Shown here: positions 26,802-34,271 of the stretch, one piece after another
Layout of the letters: the number at the start of each line of letters is the position of its first letter
Numbering within the stretch: position 1 is the first letter of the stretch
Source of the DNA: Bradyrhizobium sp. LTSP849
GTDB taxonomy: Bacteria; Pseudomonadota; Alphaproteobacteria; Rhizobiales; Xanthobacteraceae
Assembly: GCF_000938255.1 (NCBI RefSeq)
Contig: NZ_JYMR01000023.1
Span: 124,001-188,000, forward strand
Length of the DNA: 64,000 nt
Direction: 5' to 3'
The notes under the pieces: model-generated
What the model was told of the DNA's origin: nothing
What the model saw: the letters and a program-made list of their open reading frames with translations, nothing else
Databases searched by the model: none
Translations under genes and position numbers: made by a program

Positions 26802-27868
26802 GCGCGGAAGATCCGGTTGACGCGCTGGTCGATCTCGTCCTTGCGCTCGTTGTACCACTTCCAGTCGACCTGGATCAGCTTCGAGACCTTTTCCGGCGTG
26901 GTGAGCAGCTTGGCGTCATATTTGGGGTCGAGCTTCACCTTCCGGTTGGCCGGTGAGTACCACACGGTCTCCGCGAGACGCTTCTGCACCTCGGGACGGA
27001 GCATGTAGTTCACATAGGCGTTGGCGAGCTCCTTCATCTTGCTGCCGGGCGTGATGGTGAGGACCTGCTCAAGCGACAGCACGCCTTCGCTCGGCGAGAC
27101 GAAATCGGTTGGTTGGTTCTGCCCGTCATAGCGATAGATGCCGGAATCGTGGATGACGCAGAGGCCGACTTCGCCCGACAGCAGCATCTTCTCCATCGCA
27201 CCGGTGAAATCGACGATCTTGATCGGCTTCAGCTTCTCAAGCGCAGCATAGGCCGCATCGAGATCGAGCTGGCCCTTGCCGAACAGCGTGCCGCACATCA
27301 TCAGAAAGGCCTGGCCGAGGCTGTTGACCGGGATAACATAGCCGCCGCGGACACCGTTGTACTTGGCGTCCCACAATTCCTTCCAGGAGGTGACGCCGCT
27401 GTAGCCCTTGTCGGTGCGCATGCCGAGGCCGATGGCGCTGGTGAAGATCGAGACGCCGACGATCTTGTCGCTGATGGCGTAGGGGTAGACGTCGGCGAGG
27501 TTCGGCACCAGCTTGGGATCGATCTTCGGCTCGACCAGACCCATTTCGGCTGCCGCCCACTGCTCGTTTGAATTGGTGTGCAGCACGTCGTAGATCGGCG
27601 CGGAGCGCGAGCTCGCCTGGAGTTTCGGCAGATAGGGGAATGCGGAATCGGTCTGGAGCTTGCACTTGAACTCGCTCTCGAAGGCGGGGCCGATCTCGGC
27701 CTTCATGACCTCGCCCCATTTTCCGCCCCAGCCGGTAATGCGCAGCGTAGGATCGTCAGCGCGCGCGACATAGGGTGCGGCGATCGTGCCGATACCGAGC
27801 GAGGCGCTCGCGGTCAGAAAGCGGCGGCGGTTGAGCCGTGACGATCCCAGTGCTTTCATCATGTTCAA
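26798..27868 (-). CDS. Polyamine-type ABC transporter substrate-binding protein (PotD-like), Tat signal
   Basis: A 356-residue periplasmic binding protein of the PotD/PotF type. The N-terminus carries a twin-arginine signal (LNRRRFLTASASLG, cleavage near ARA before DDP), so the folded protein is probably exported by Tat. Mature sequence LRITGWGGKWGEVMKAEIGPAFE and EGVLSLEQVLTITPGSKMKELANAYVNYML are typical of extracellular solute-binding family 1/8. It selects the substrate for the operon; polyamine specificity should not be assumed given the HyuA-like, DUF917 and AroM genes downstream. Confidence 0.87.
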   Translation of the reverse strand: MNMMKALGSSRLNRRRFLTASASLGIGTIAAPYVARADDPTLRITGWGGKWGEVMKAEIGPAFESEFKCKLQTDSAFPYLPKLQASSRSAPIYDVLHTNSNEQWAAAEMGLVEPKIDPKLVPNLADVYPYAISDKIVGVSIFTSAIGLGMRTDKGYSGVTSWKELWDAKYNGVRGGYVIPVNSLGQAFLMMCGTLFGKGQLDLDAAYAALEKLKPIKIVDFTGAMEKMLLSGEVGLCVIHDSGIYRYDGQNQPTDFVSPSEGVLSLEQVLTITPGSKMKELANAYVNYMLRPEVQKRLAETVWYSPANRKVKLDPKYDAKLLTTPEKVSKLIQVDWKWYNERKDEIDQRVNRIFRA

Positions 27869-27882
27869 TTCCTTCGATGCGG

Positions 27883-28746
27883 TTACAATTTGACGTAGGA
27901 GCGCAGGCCGACGGTGCGGTCGAGCCCGATGACGACGACAAAGGCGAGAACGATCGAGACTACCGAGGCGGCGCCGATGGTGCCGTCGAGATCGAACTTG
28001 AGATAGTTGAACAGCGTGACCGGCAGCGTCTCGTTGCCCGGTGAGACCAGGAACAGCGACACTGGAAACTGGTCGAAGGAGACGATGAAGGCGAAGATCG
28101 CGCCCGCCAGCACGCCAGGCTTGATCAGCGGCAGCGTCACCTCGAAGAAGGTGCGCAACGGACTTGCGCCGAGATTTTGTGCGGCTTCCTCCAGGCGCGT
28201 GTCGAAATTATGCAGCACGGCAAGCGTCGTGCGAACGACGTAGGGCAGCGTCACCAGCGTGTGGCCGGCGACGAGGCCCCAGGTGGGGCGGCCGACATCG
28301 AGCAGCACATAGGTCTGGAACAGTGCAAGTCCCGTCAGGATCGCGGGCAGCATCAGCGGCGAGAGCATGGTCGCCACGATCAGCCGGGTGCCCGGCAGAT
28401 TGCCGCGCGCGAGCGCCAGCGCCGCGGAGGCGCCGAGCACGGTAGCGGATACCGTGGTGAGGACCGCGACTTCGAGGCTGAAGCCGAGCGCCTGCATGAA
28501 ATCGCGCGAAGCGAAGAATTTTTCGAACCAGCGCAAGGACACGCCGACCGGCGGAAACTGGATGAACGGCGTCGGGTTCAGGGCAAACACGACCACGACG
28601 GCGATCGGTGCGAGCAGGAAGACCAGGATGGCGGTGTTGATGGCCAGATAGATATATCGGCCATAATGCCGGGGGACGGCCGTACGCACGGGCGCTGCCG
28701 CGCGGTCGGGAGCGAGCGACGGGCTGTGCGAGGTGGAGGTGCTCAT
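27883..28746 (-). CDS. Polyamine-type ABC transporter permease (PotC-like)
   Basis: A 287-residue inner-membrane permease with six hydrophobic spans, the first near 28-50 (YIYLAINTAILVFLLAPIAV), and the EAA loop EEAAQNLGASPLRTFFEVTLP (about residues 185-205) that contacts the ATPase. It pairs with the PotB-like permease encoded eight bases upstream. The first 25 residues are a polar cytoplasmic tail. Family assignment is firm. Confidence 0.88.
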   Translation of the reverse strand: MSTSTSHSPSLAPDRAAAPVRTAVPRHYGRYIYLAINTAILVFLLAPIAVVVVFALNPTPFIQFPPVGVSLRWFEKFFASRDFMQALGFSLEVAVLTTVSATVLGASAALALARGNLPGTRLIVATMLSPLMLPAILTGLALFQTYVLLDVGRPTWGLVAGHTLVTLPYVVRTTLAVLHNFDTRLEEAAQNLGASPLRTFFEVTLPLIKPGVLAGAIFAFIVSFDQFPVSLFLVSPGNETLPVTLFNYLKFDLDGTIGAASVVSIVLAFVVVIGLDRTVGLRSYVKL

Positions 28747-28754
28747 CGCCAGCC

Positions 28755-29630
28755 TTATTGCAATTCGCGCTGGCCGGAGACGAGGCCGAGCGCGCGGTTA
28801 TAGGCGATAACGAGCAGCAGCGAGATCATCAGCAGGACAATGCCGAGGGCGGCCGCGAAGCCGACGTTGAAGTTCGCCGAGATCTGCTGGTAGATCAGGA
28901 TCGGCAGCGTCATGATCTGGAAGCCGCCGAGCAGGATCGGCGTGACATAGGCGCTGATCGCGAGCGCGAACACCAGCAGCGAGCCGGCGAGGATGCCGGG
29001 CAGGCTCAAGGGCAGCGTCACCTCGATGAAGGCGCGCAACGGGCTCGCGCCGAGGTTTTCCGCGGCCTGCTCCAGCTGTTCGTCGATGCGGCCGATCACG
29101 CCGGTGAGCGTCAGCACCATGAAGGGGACGTAGATGTGGACGAGGCCGACCACGATGCCGGTCTCGGTGTACATCAGCTTCAACGGCTGGCTGATGAGCC
29201 CCAGCGAAATCAGCGTCTGATTGATCACGCCCTTGTCGGAGAGCAGCGTCATCCAGGCGAAGGTGCGCACGACGATGCCGGTCAGCATTGGCGCCAGCAC
29301 GGCCATCAGCAGCAACGCGTGTCCGGTGCGGCTCTTGATGCGCGCCATCCAGTGCGCCAGGGGATAGCCGATCGCGAGCGCGACCAGCGTGGTCACGAGC
29401 CCGATCCGGATCGTGGTCCAGATCACTTCGAGATAATAGGGATCGTCGAACATGCGGGCGTAGTGGCGCGTGGTGAAGGCCACCTTCGGCGCCACCACCG
29501 GATTGCCGGTGAGCACGCTCATCACCGCCATCAGCCCGATCGGCAGGAAGAAGAACAGCGCAAACAGCAGCACGCTCGGCAGAATGAAGAGCGCGAGGCC
29601 GTTGGGGCGTTGGGGCGCGGCGCTGCTCAT
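28755..29630 (-). CDS. Polyamine-type ABC transporter permease (PotB-like)
   Basis: A 291-residue permease with an N-terminal membrane helix (LALFILPSVLLFALFFFLPIG), five more spans and the EAA loop EQAAENLGASPLRAFIEVTLP (about 190-210). Its ATG overlaps the stop of the IclR regulator (ATGA), so the regulator and transporter are translationally coupled. It forms the heterodimeric channel with PotC-like. Ligand unknown, as for the rest of the transporter. Confidence 0.88.
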   Translation of the reverse strand: MSSAAPQRPNGLALFILPSVLLFALFFFLPIGLMAVMSVLTGNPVVAPKVAFTTRHYARMFDDPYYLEVIWTTIRIGLVTTLVALAIGYPLAHWMARIKSRTGHALLLMAVLAPMLTGIVVRTFAWMTLLSDKGVINQTLISLGLISQPLKLMYTETGIVVGLVHIYVPFMVLTLTGVIGRIDEQLEQAAENLGASPLRAFIEVTLPLSLPGILAGSLLVFALAISAYVTPILLGGFQIMTLPILIYQQISANFNVGFAAALGIVLLMISLLLVIAYNRALGLVSGQRELQ

Positions 29631-30409
29631 CGCGTCCCCGTCTGAACGCGCGTCGTGGCCTGATCGAGCGGGTCGCCGGTCAGTCGTCGCAGTTTTGCAG
29701 CCATCGCCGCCAGCTCGCGGCGGACATTGGCGCGCTCGGCGGCGGTGGTCGCCTGCACCGAATAGGACACCGCGATCCCGATCATCTCGCCGGTCTCGCC
29801 ACTCTTCAGCGCAAAGCCCTGGGATCCAACGCCCTCGATCGATTCATCGGCTGCTTCGGACACGCCGGTGCGGCGGATCTCGTCCAGGCGCGCCATCGCC
29901 TGCTTGAAGTTCTGCGGCGAGTTGCGCGGCAGTTTTGGATAGGTCGCGGGCACGCGCGCACGGATGTCCTCGTCGGAGAGGCGCGCGAGCATGGCGCGGC
30001 CGTTCGAGGTAGCAAGCGCCGGCGTGCGCTGGCCCGGCGGATTGACGACGCGCAGGGGATTCGAGCCCGGCACGATCCGGAGCACGACCTGCTCGTAGCC
30101 GTCGAGCACGGCAATGTAGCCGGTGTGCCCGGTGCGGGCGCAGACCTCGCGCAGCTCGCGCTCGGCCATGCTGATGAGGTCGTCATGGGCGCGGTGCAAC
30201 CGGCCGAGCTCGAAGGTGAGGAGCCCGGGACGATAACGGCGGGTGTGGGGGTCCTGCTCGAGCAGGCCGCAGTCGCGCAGAGAGCGCAGCAGCCGCGACG
30301 TCGAGCTCTTCGGCTTGCCGGTCAGCGCCATCACGTCCGCGAACGACAGATCGGGCCGCGCGCTGGAAAAGCAGTGCAGGATCTCGATGGCGTTGGTGAG
30401 GGCGCTCAT
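29627..30409 (-). CDS. IclR-family transcriptional regulator
   Basis: A 260-residue regulator with a winged helix-turn-helix (about residues 5-65: ALTNAIEILHCFSS, LTGKPKSSTSRLLRSLRDCG) and a C-terminal IclR effector domain with TGHTGYIAVLDGYEQVVLRIV and the NGRAMLA segment. ATG 30409 is chosen because it starts at the usual MSALTNAIE boundary; upstream codons to 30454 lack family similarity. As first gene of an eight-gene operon, it probably senses the imported compound or a breakdown product. A perfect 12-bp palindrome CGGAAATTTCCG, close to the IclR consensus, lies about 75 bases upstream. Confidence 0.88.
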   Translation of the reverse strand: MSALTNAIEILHCFSSARPDLSFADVMALTGKPKSSTSRLLRSLRDCGLLEQDPHTRRYRPGLLTFELGRLHRAHDDLISMAERELREVCARTGHTGYIAVLDGYEQVVLRIVPGSNPLRVVNPPGQRTPALATSNGRAMLARLSDEDIRARVPATYPKLPRNSPQNFKQAMARLDEIRRTGVSEAADESIEGVGSQGFALKSGETGEMIGIAVSYSVQATTAAERANVRRELAAMAAKLRRLTGDPLDQATTRVQTGTR

Positions 30410-30430
30410 GCTCGGCGGTCCAAGGGAGTT

Positions 30431-30495
30431 CCAAATTCCGGAACCTTGTCCCAAATTCTAAGCCTGGCGTGGAAACGGGCAAGCGGAAATTTCCG
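30431..30495 (-). promoter_or_regulatory. Candidate IclR operator and repeats upstream of the IclR operon
   Basis: CGGAAATTTCCG (30484-30495) is a perfect palindrome very like the IclR-family consensus TGGAAATnATTTCCA. Closer to the gene are two copies of CCAAATTC (30431-30438 and 30451-30458) exactly 20 bases apart, and TTCCGGAA (30436-30443). All lie between the IclR start and the preceding gene, where autoregulatory sites would be expected. Confidence 0.5.
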
Positions 30496-30551
30496 GCACT
30501 GTGGTGCCCGATTGCGCAGATGCGACCGAAGGTCGCCCGTAGGGGATTTGG

Positions 30552-30590
30552 AAGCGGCGCGCCGCGATCAAACGGTGCGCCGCTTCTTTT
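30552..30590 (-). terminator. Hairpin terminator candidate after the MhqD-like gene
   Basis: AAGCGGCGC (30552-30560) pairs perfectly with GCGCCGCTT (30577-30585) around a 16-base loop, just past the stop of the minus-strand hydrolase gene. The T-rich tail (CTTTTGTC) is on the plus-strand side, so its strongest terminator orientation is +; on the minus strand it is a stable 3' stem. Confidence 0.5.
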
Positions 30591-30591
30591 G

Positions 30592-31218
30592 TCAGACGGC
30601 TTCAGCGGCCACGTTGCTGATCCAGTCGCGGGCGAGCGTCACGTCGGCCTGCGATAATTGGTGGCCCGCCGGCAGGACCTTGCGGGTCACGCTGGCGCCG
30701 GCCTGCGACAGCAGTGCGGCGAGGTGCGCCGAGTTGCTTGCCGGCACGATCGGATCGGCTTGGCCGGACAGCAACAGCACCGGCTTGCCTGCAAGGTCAG
30801 CCTTGGGTGAATCCGACAGCGGCACCATGGCGCGCAACAGGATTGCACCGGACAGGACGTCCGGCTTCAGCAGCAACAGCGCGGCTGCGATGTTGGCACC
30901 GTTGGAGAAGCCGACTGCGACTGGCGCTGCGATGCCGTAGCGCTGCCGCGCGTCCGCGACGAAGTCGCCGAGCTCGCGCGCGCGGTGGCGTACGTCCGCC
31001 TCGTCGAACACGCCCTCGGCGAGACGGCGGAAGAAGCGCGGCATGCCGTGCTCCAGCACGCGGCCGCGCGGCGAGAGCAGGGCGGACCCCGGCGAGATCA
31101 TCTTGCCGAGCCCGAGCAGGTCGTTCTCGTCGCCGCCGGTGCCGTGCAGCAGCAGCAGCGGTGGGGAGCCCGCGATGGTCGCGGGCTCGAAGCGATGGAT
31201 GAATGAACTCTCGGTCAC
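30592..31218 (-). CDS. Phospholipase/carboxylesterase family hydrolase (MhqD-like)
   Basis: A 208-residue alpha/beta hydrolase. The N-terminal LLLLHGTGGDENDLL provides the oxyanion region, RGRVLEHGMPRFFRRLAEGV is the hallmark of the MhqD/YtpR-like esterases, the nucleophile is Ser in GFSNGAN, Asp lies in LLSGQADPIVP and His in LPAGHQLS. No signal peptide: cytoplasmic. Its start overlaps the ring-cleaving dioxygenase stop by four bases, reproducing the MhqO/MhqD partnership known from Bacillus quinone and hydroquinone resistance. It likely hydrolyses an ester or conjugate formed during quinone detoxification. Confidence 0.85.
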   Translation of the reverse strand: MTESSFIHRFEPATIAGSPPLLLLHGTGGDENDLLGLGKMISPGSALLSPRGRVLEHGMPRFFRRLAEGVFDEADVRHRARELGDFVADARQRYGIAAPVAVGFSNGANIAAALLLLKPDVLSGAILLRAMVPLSDSPKADLAGKPVLLLSGQADPIVPASNSAHLAALLSQAGASVTRKVLPAGHQLSQADVTLARDWISNVAAEAV

Positions 31219-32153
31219 GACACGCTCTCTTCCAGGTTCGGCAGGACGCCCTCGATCTGCTTGCGATGCGCTTCGAGGAAGCTCGGCAGCTTCAGGTCAC
31301 GTCCCAGCGTCGCGACGGGTTCGTCGACGGCGAAGCCGGGAATATCGGTCGCGATCTCGAACAGCACGCCGCCGGGCTCGCGGAAATAGATCGAGCGGAA
31401 GTAGTTGCGGTCCTTCTGCTCGGTCGGGCGCAAGCCATGATTGGCAACCAGCTTCTGCGCCATCACTCCCTGCTCGGTATCGTCGGCCGCGCGGAAGGCG
31501 ATATGATGCACCGAGCCGCCACCCTGATGGCCACGCAAAAAGCCCTTGGCCTCGTAGATGTCGACGACACTGCCTTCGGCATCGCCCGATACCTTGAAGC
31601 GGATCACCGAGCCTTCACGCCCGGTCTCTTTGAAGCCGAACACGTCGGTGAGGACGGCAGCCGTCTTCGTCGCACTGTCGAGCAGCAGGGTCACGCCATG
31701 GAAGCCGCGGATCGCATGTTCTGCCGGTACGTCGCCATTGCTCCAGCCGGATTCGTTCTCGGCACCGGGGACGCCCACGAGCGCGAGCGCCATGCCATCA
31801 GGATCGGTGAACGGCAGCACGGATTCACCAAAGCGCTTCTCCAGCGCCTCGTAGGCGATGCCCTTCTCGATGAAGCGCTGCGTCCAATAGCCGAGCGAAC
31901 GCTGCGGCACGCGGAAGGCCGTCTGATGCGTCTCGCCGACGCCGCGGCGCCCGGCCGGTGCGCCAGCCCAGGGGAAGAAGGTCAGGATGGTGCCGGGCCG
32001 GCCGGTCTCATCGCCGTAATAGAAGTGATAGGTGCCGGGGTCGTCGAAATTGACCGTCTTCTTGACGAAGCGCAGGCCGAGATCGCGGGTGTAGAAGCCG
32101 AAATTCCTGATGGGGTCGCCGGCAATCGCGGTGACGTGGTGCAGTCCAGACAT
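31215..32153 (-). CDS. Ring-cleaving dioxygenase, VOC/glyoxalase family (MhqO-like)
   Basis: A 312-residue protein with two vicinal-oxygen-chelate modules. ATG 32153 follows GGAGG and gives the standard MSGLHHVTAIAGDP start; the frame to 32234 is non-homologous. Likely Fe(II) ligands are His in the FHGVTLLL strand, His in VHHIAFRA and Glu in GGVLFEIATD. It should open hydroquinone-type aromatic rings, protecting against quinones, and is paired with the MhqD-like hydrolase. It is transcribed divergently from a LysR gene with two similar operator-like motifs in between. Confidence 0.86.
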   Translation of the reverse strand: MSGLHHVTAIAGDPIRNFGFYTRDLGLRFVKKTVNFDDPGTYHFYYGDETGRPGTILTFFPWAGAPAGRRGVGETHQTAFRVPQRSLGYWTQRFIEKGIAYEALEKRFGESVLPFTDPDGMALALVGVPGAENESGWSNGDVPAEHAIRGFHGVTLLLDSATKTAAVLTDVFGFKETGREGSVIRFKVSGDAEGSVVDIYEAKGFLRGHQGGGSVHHIAFRAADDTEQGVMAQKLVANHGLRPTEQKDRNYFRSIYFREPGGVLFEIATDIPGFAVDEPVATLGRDLKLPSFLEAHRKQIEGVLPNLEESVS

Positions 32154-32211
32154 TGTCGTCCTCCAAAATTCGGGGAGCGGTCTTGCTCTGTCCGGAAATA
32201 TCGTGTCGCTT

Positions 32212-32269
32212 TGGATTGGAGACAATCCATGCAAATATGACGTCTATGTCTACGATTTGGAAACAATCG
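32212..32269. promoter_or_regulatory. Two related operator-like motifs in the LysR/MhqO divergent region
   Basis: TGGATTG-GAGA-CAATCCA (32212-32229) is a perfect 7-bp inverted repeat. A second copy of the core, GATTTGGAAACAATC (32254-32268), lies 40 bases on, flanked by CGATT/AATCG symmetry. Paired sites at helical spacing in a 129-base divergent region are typical of LysR-type binding; the regulator next door is the obvious candidate. Confidence 0.55.
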
Positions 32270-32282
32270 CAGGGGCCGGCTC

Positions 32283-33194
32283 TTGGATAAGGTCGCCAGC
32301 CTCCGGGCCTTCGTGAAGGTGGTCGAAAGCGGCAGCTTTGCGGAGGCCGGCCGCCAGTTGCGGCTGTCGCGCTCGGCGATCAGCAAATATATCGCCGACC
32401 TCGAGGGGAGCCTCGGCGTGCAGCTCCTGAACCGGACCACGCGGCATGCGAGCCCGACCGAGAACGGCCAGCGCTATTTCGAGCGCGCGGTCGTGATCCT
32501 CTCGGAGATCGAGGCCGCCGATCAGGCGGTGACGCAGCTCCAGTCGGCGCCGCGCGGCCTGTTGCGCGTCAACGCGCCGATGTCGTTCGGCACCATGCGG
32601 CTCGGGCCGGTGCTCGCCGACTTCATGGAAAAATACCCGGAGCTTCAGCTCCAGCTCGTGCTCAGCGACGATCTGCTCGATCCCGTCCAGGACGGCTTTG
32701 ACGTGACGTTGCGGATCGCGGAGCTGGAATCCTCCAGCCTGATCGCGCGGAAGATCGTGCCCGTGCCGCGCATGATCTGCGCTTCGCCGGATTATCTGGC
32801 GCGCCACGGTACGCCAAAACATCCGCAGGATTTGCGCGACCATGCGTCGCTGACCTACGGCTTCCTGCTCACCGGCAATCAATGGAAGCTCACGGGTGCC
32901 GACGGCGACCACTGGATCCAGCCGGCCTGGTCGCTCTGCGTCAACAACGCCGAAGTGCTGCGCGATGTCGCGATCAAGGGCAGGGGACTCGCGCTGCTCC
33001 CGGAGTTCATTGCCGCTGATGCCTTGAGGAAGGGCGATCTGCGCACGGTGCTGGGCAAATATTCCGCGCCGCCGCTCGCGCTTTATGCGGTCTATCCGCC
33101 GACGCGGCACCTGTCGGTGAAGGTGCGGCTGTTTATCGATTTTCTGGTTGAGCGTTTTGGGCGTGAGGACGAGGCGGTTGGGCGCCGAAGCTAG
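32283..33194 (+). CDS. LysR-family transcriptional regulator
   Basis: A 303-residue regulator: N-terminal winged helix (about 4-62, LRAFVKVVESGSFAEAGRQL, LSRSAISKYIADLE) and a periplasmic-binding-like effector domain from about residue 90. The start is TTG 32283, giving MDKVASLRAFVKVVE, which matches the usual LysR N-terminus; no ATG in frame precedes it. It is divergent from the MhqO/MhqD-like pair and most likely activates or represses it in response to quinones or phenolics. The subgroup resembles the large set of aromatic-compound LysR repressors/activators in proteobacteria. Confidence 0.9.
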   Translation: MDKVASLRAFVKVVESGSFAEAGRQLRLSRSAISKYIADLEGSLGVQLLNRTTRHASPTENGQRYFERAVVILSEIEAADQAVTQLQSAPRGLLRVNAPMSFGTMRLGPVLADFMEKYPELQLQLVLSDDLLDPVQDGFDVTLRIAELESSSLIARKIVPVPRMICASPDYLARHGTPKHPQDLRDHASLTYGFLLTGNQWKLTGADGDHWIQPAWSLCVNNAEVLRDVAIKGRGLALLPEFIAADALRKGDLRTVLGKYSAPPLALYAVYPPTRHLSVKVRLFIDFLVERFGREDEAVGRRS

Positions 33195-33272
33195 GGTGCG
33201 TGCTCATGAAATCCGCGATGCCCACCTATCTCTTAGCAGCGGTGGAGGAGTGGACATTTGCGTGAGGTCCGA

Positions 33273-33292
33273 GAAGGGCCACAAGCGGACAC
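33273..33292. repeat. Left flank of an inverted pair around the cyclase-like gene
   Basis: GAAGGGCCACAAGCGGACAC is, in reverse complement, nearly the same as 34185-34204 (14 of the first 16 bases match). It lies in the 195-base AT-richer gap between the LysR gene and the cyclase-like gene, where nothing else was recognised. It may be the remnant of a repeat or insertion boundary. Confidence 0.4.
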
Positions 33293-33389
33293 TTCGTCAG
33301 GGCGGTGTACTGTCCGTCCGCGAGGGAGTCAAAGATATTGGACACGAGCCAACCAGCGCGATAGCTTTCCATATTCATCAACCTGCAGC

Positions 33390-34133
33390 ATGAGTCGATC
33401 CTTGTTGGAAAAAGAATACTCCGAGAGGTACGTCGCTTTCCTAGATATCCTTGGCTTCAGCAACATCGTTTCAACGTCAGTTGCTTCAAAGGAAAGCACC
33501 GCGACGTTGATCGCGGCGGTCGAAACCATAGGCGAGCTACAAAAGCAGTACGATTCGTTGAAGTCGGACGACTTCCGGGCGCAGACATTCTCCGATTGCA
33601 TCGTAATGTCTGAGAAGGCTTCCCCGCTGGGTTTAGTCCATCTCCTTGCGGCGACCACACATGCAGCCTTGTCTCTTCTGGAGATCGGAATTTTCATTCG
33701 TGGCGGCTTCGCCAAGGGATTGCTATATCATTCGGACCAAGTGGTGCTTGGCCCAGCAATGATCCGAGCGTATCAACTCGAATCGTCGATCGCTCGCTAC
33801 CCACGCATTTTAGTCGACCAGAGCACCCATCAGGACTCGTGCACAGACGCCTTTCAGAAGGCGGCGACAGGGTGGAGTATATCCCCCAGAATCGCCTTGG
33901 CAGAGGATGGCCCGCCGTTTGTCGATATTTTCGACCTGACTCGAGATCCAGCTGTATTTGAAAATGGCCTGGAGGACATTGAAAAGATACAGAAGGTCAT
34001 TGAGACTGAATTACATAAGTCAATCTACATACCGGCACACTACGAGAAGCTACGTTGGTTAGCGATCTACTGGAATAGCGTCTCTGCCGAATTCAATCGT
34101 CCGCTGGTGAAGTTTCCGCACCAATCTGCTTAG
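33390..34133 (+). CDS. Class III nucleotidyl cyclase-like protein of unknown function
   Basis: A 247-residue soluble protein with the landmarks of a class III cyclase catalytic domain: FLDILGF (residues 17-23, Asp19 as first metal ligand), FSDCIVMS (Asp69 as second), IRGGFAKG (103-110) matching the RxGxxxG strand, and VLGPAMIRAYQLESS (119-133) matching the GDTVNxASRLE helix. The remaining C-terminal 110 residues are not recognised. I start at ATG 33390, giving MSRSLLEKEY; a longer frame to 33258 has no family support and no clear Shine-Dalgarno is seen. Base composition is less GC-rich than neighbours and codon use looks foreign. No effector gene is adjacent. It may make a cyclic nucleotide or be a degenerate sensor. 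Confidence 0.6.
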   Translation: MSRSLLEKEYSERYVAFLDILGFSNIVSTSVASKESTATLIAAVETIGELQKQYDSLKSDDFRAQTFSDCIVMSEKASPLGLVHLLAATTHAALSLLEIGIFIRGGFAKGLLYHSDQVVLGPAMIRAYQLESSIARYPRILVDQSTHQDSCTDAFQKAATGWSISPRIALAEDGPPFVDIFDLTRDPAVFENGLEDIEKIQKVIETELHKSIYIPAHYEKLRWLAIYWNSVSAEFNRPLVKFPHQSA

Positions 34134-34184
34134 TGCGAAGGTCCCCAATGGGTCAAAATCGAGAGCACTCCCAATGAGCACAAC

Positions 34185-34204
34185 GAGTCCGCTTTTGGCC
34201 GGAT
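34185..34204. repeat. Right flank of an inverted pair around the cyclase-like gene
   Basis: GAGTCCGCTTTTGGCCGGAT mirrors the left flank at 33273-33292 in inverted orientation. Together they bracket about 0.9 kb containing only the cyclase-like gene. The 138-base gap here also contains CCAATGGGTCAAAATC, which looks like debris of a common rhizobial intergenic sequence. Confidence 0.4.
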
Positions 34205-34271
34205 CGTGATCGAAATGCACGACAATCGGCTTGCTGACGAACTCCCATCTCGCGCGTTATGAGCGTAAGCC

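Noticed and set aside
33258..33389. Longer N-terminus for the cyclase-like protein
   Set aside because: The added residues are low-quality and overlap the repeat-like flank; homology-type motifs begin after ATG 33390.
33390..34133. Calling the cyclase-like gene a complete Pycsar defence system
   Set aside because: No TIR, transmembrane or other effector gene is adjacent; only the cyclase-like half is visible.
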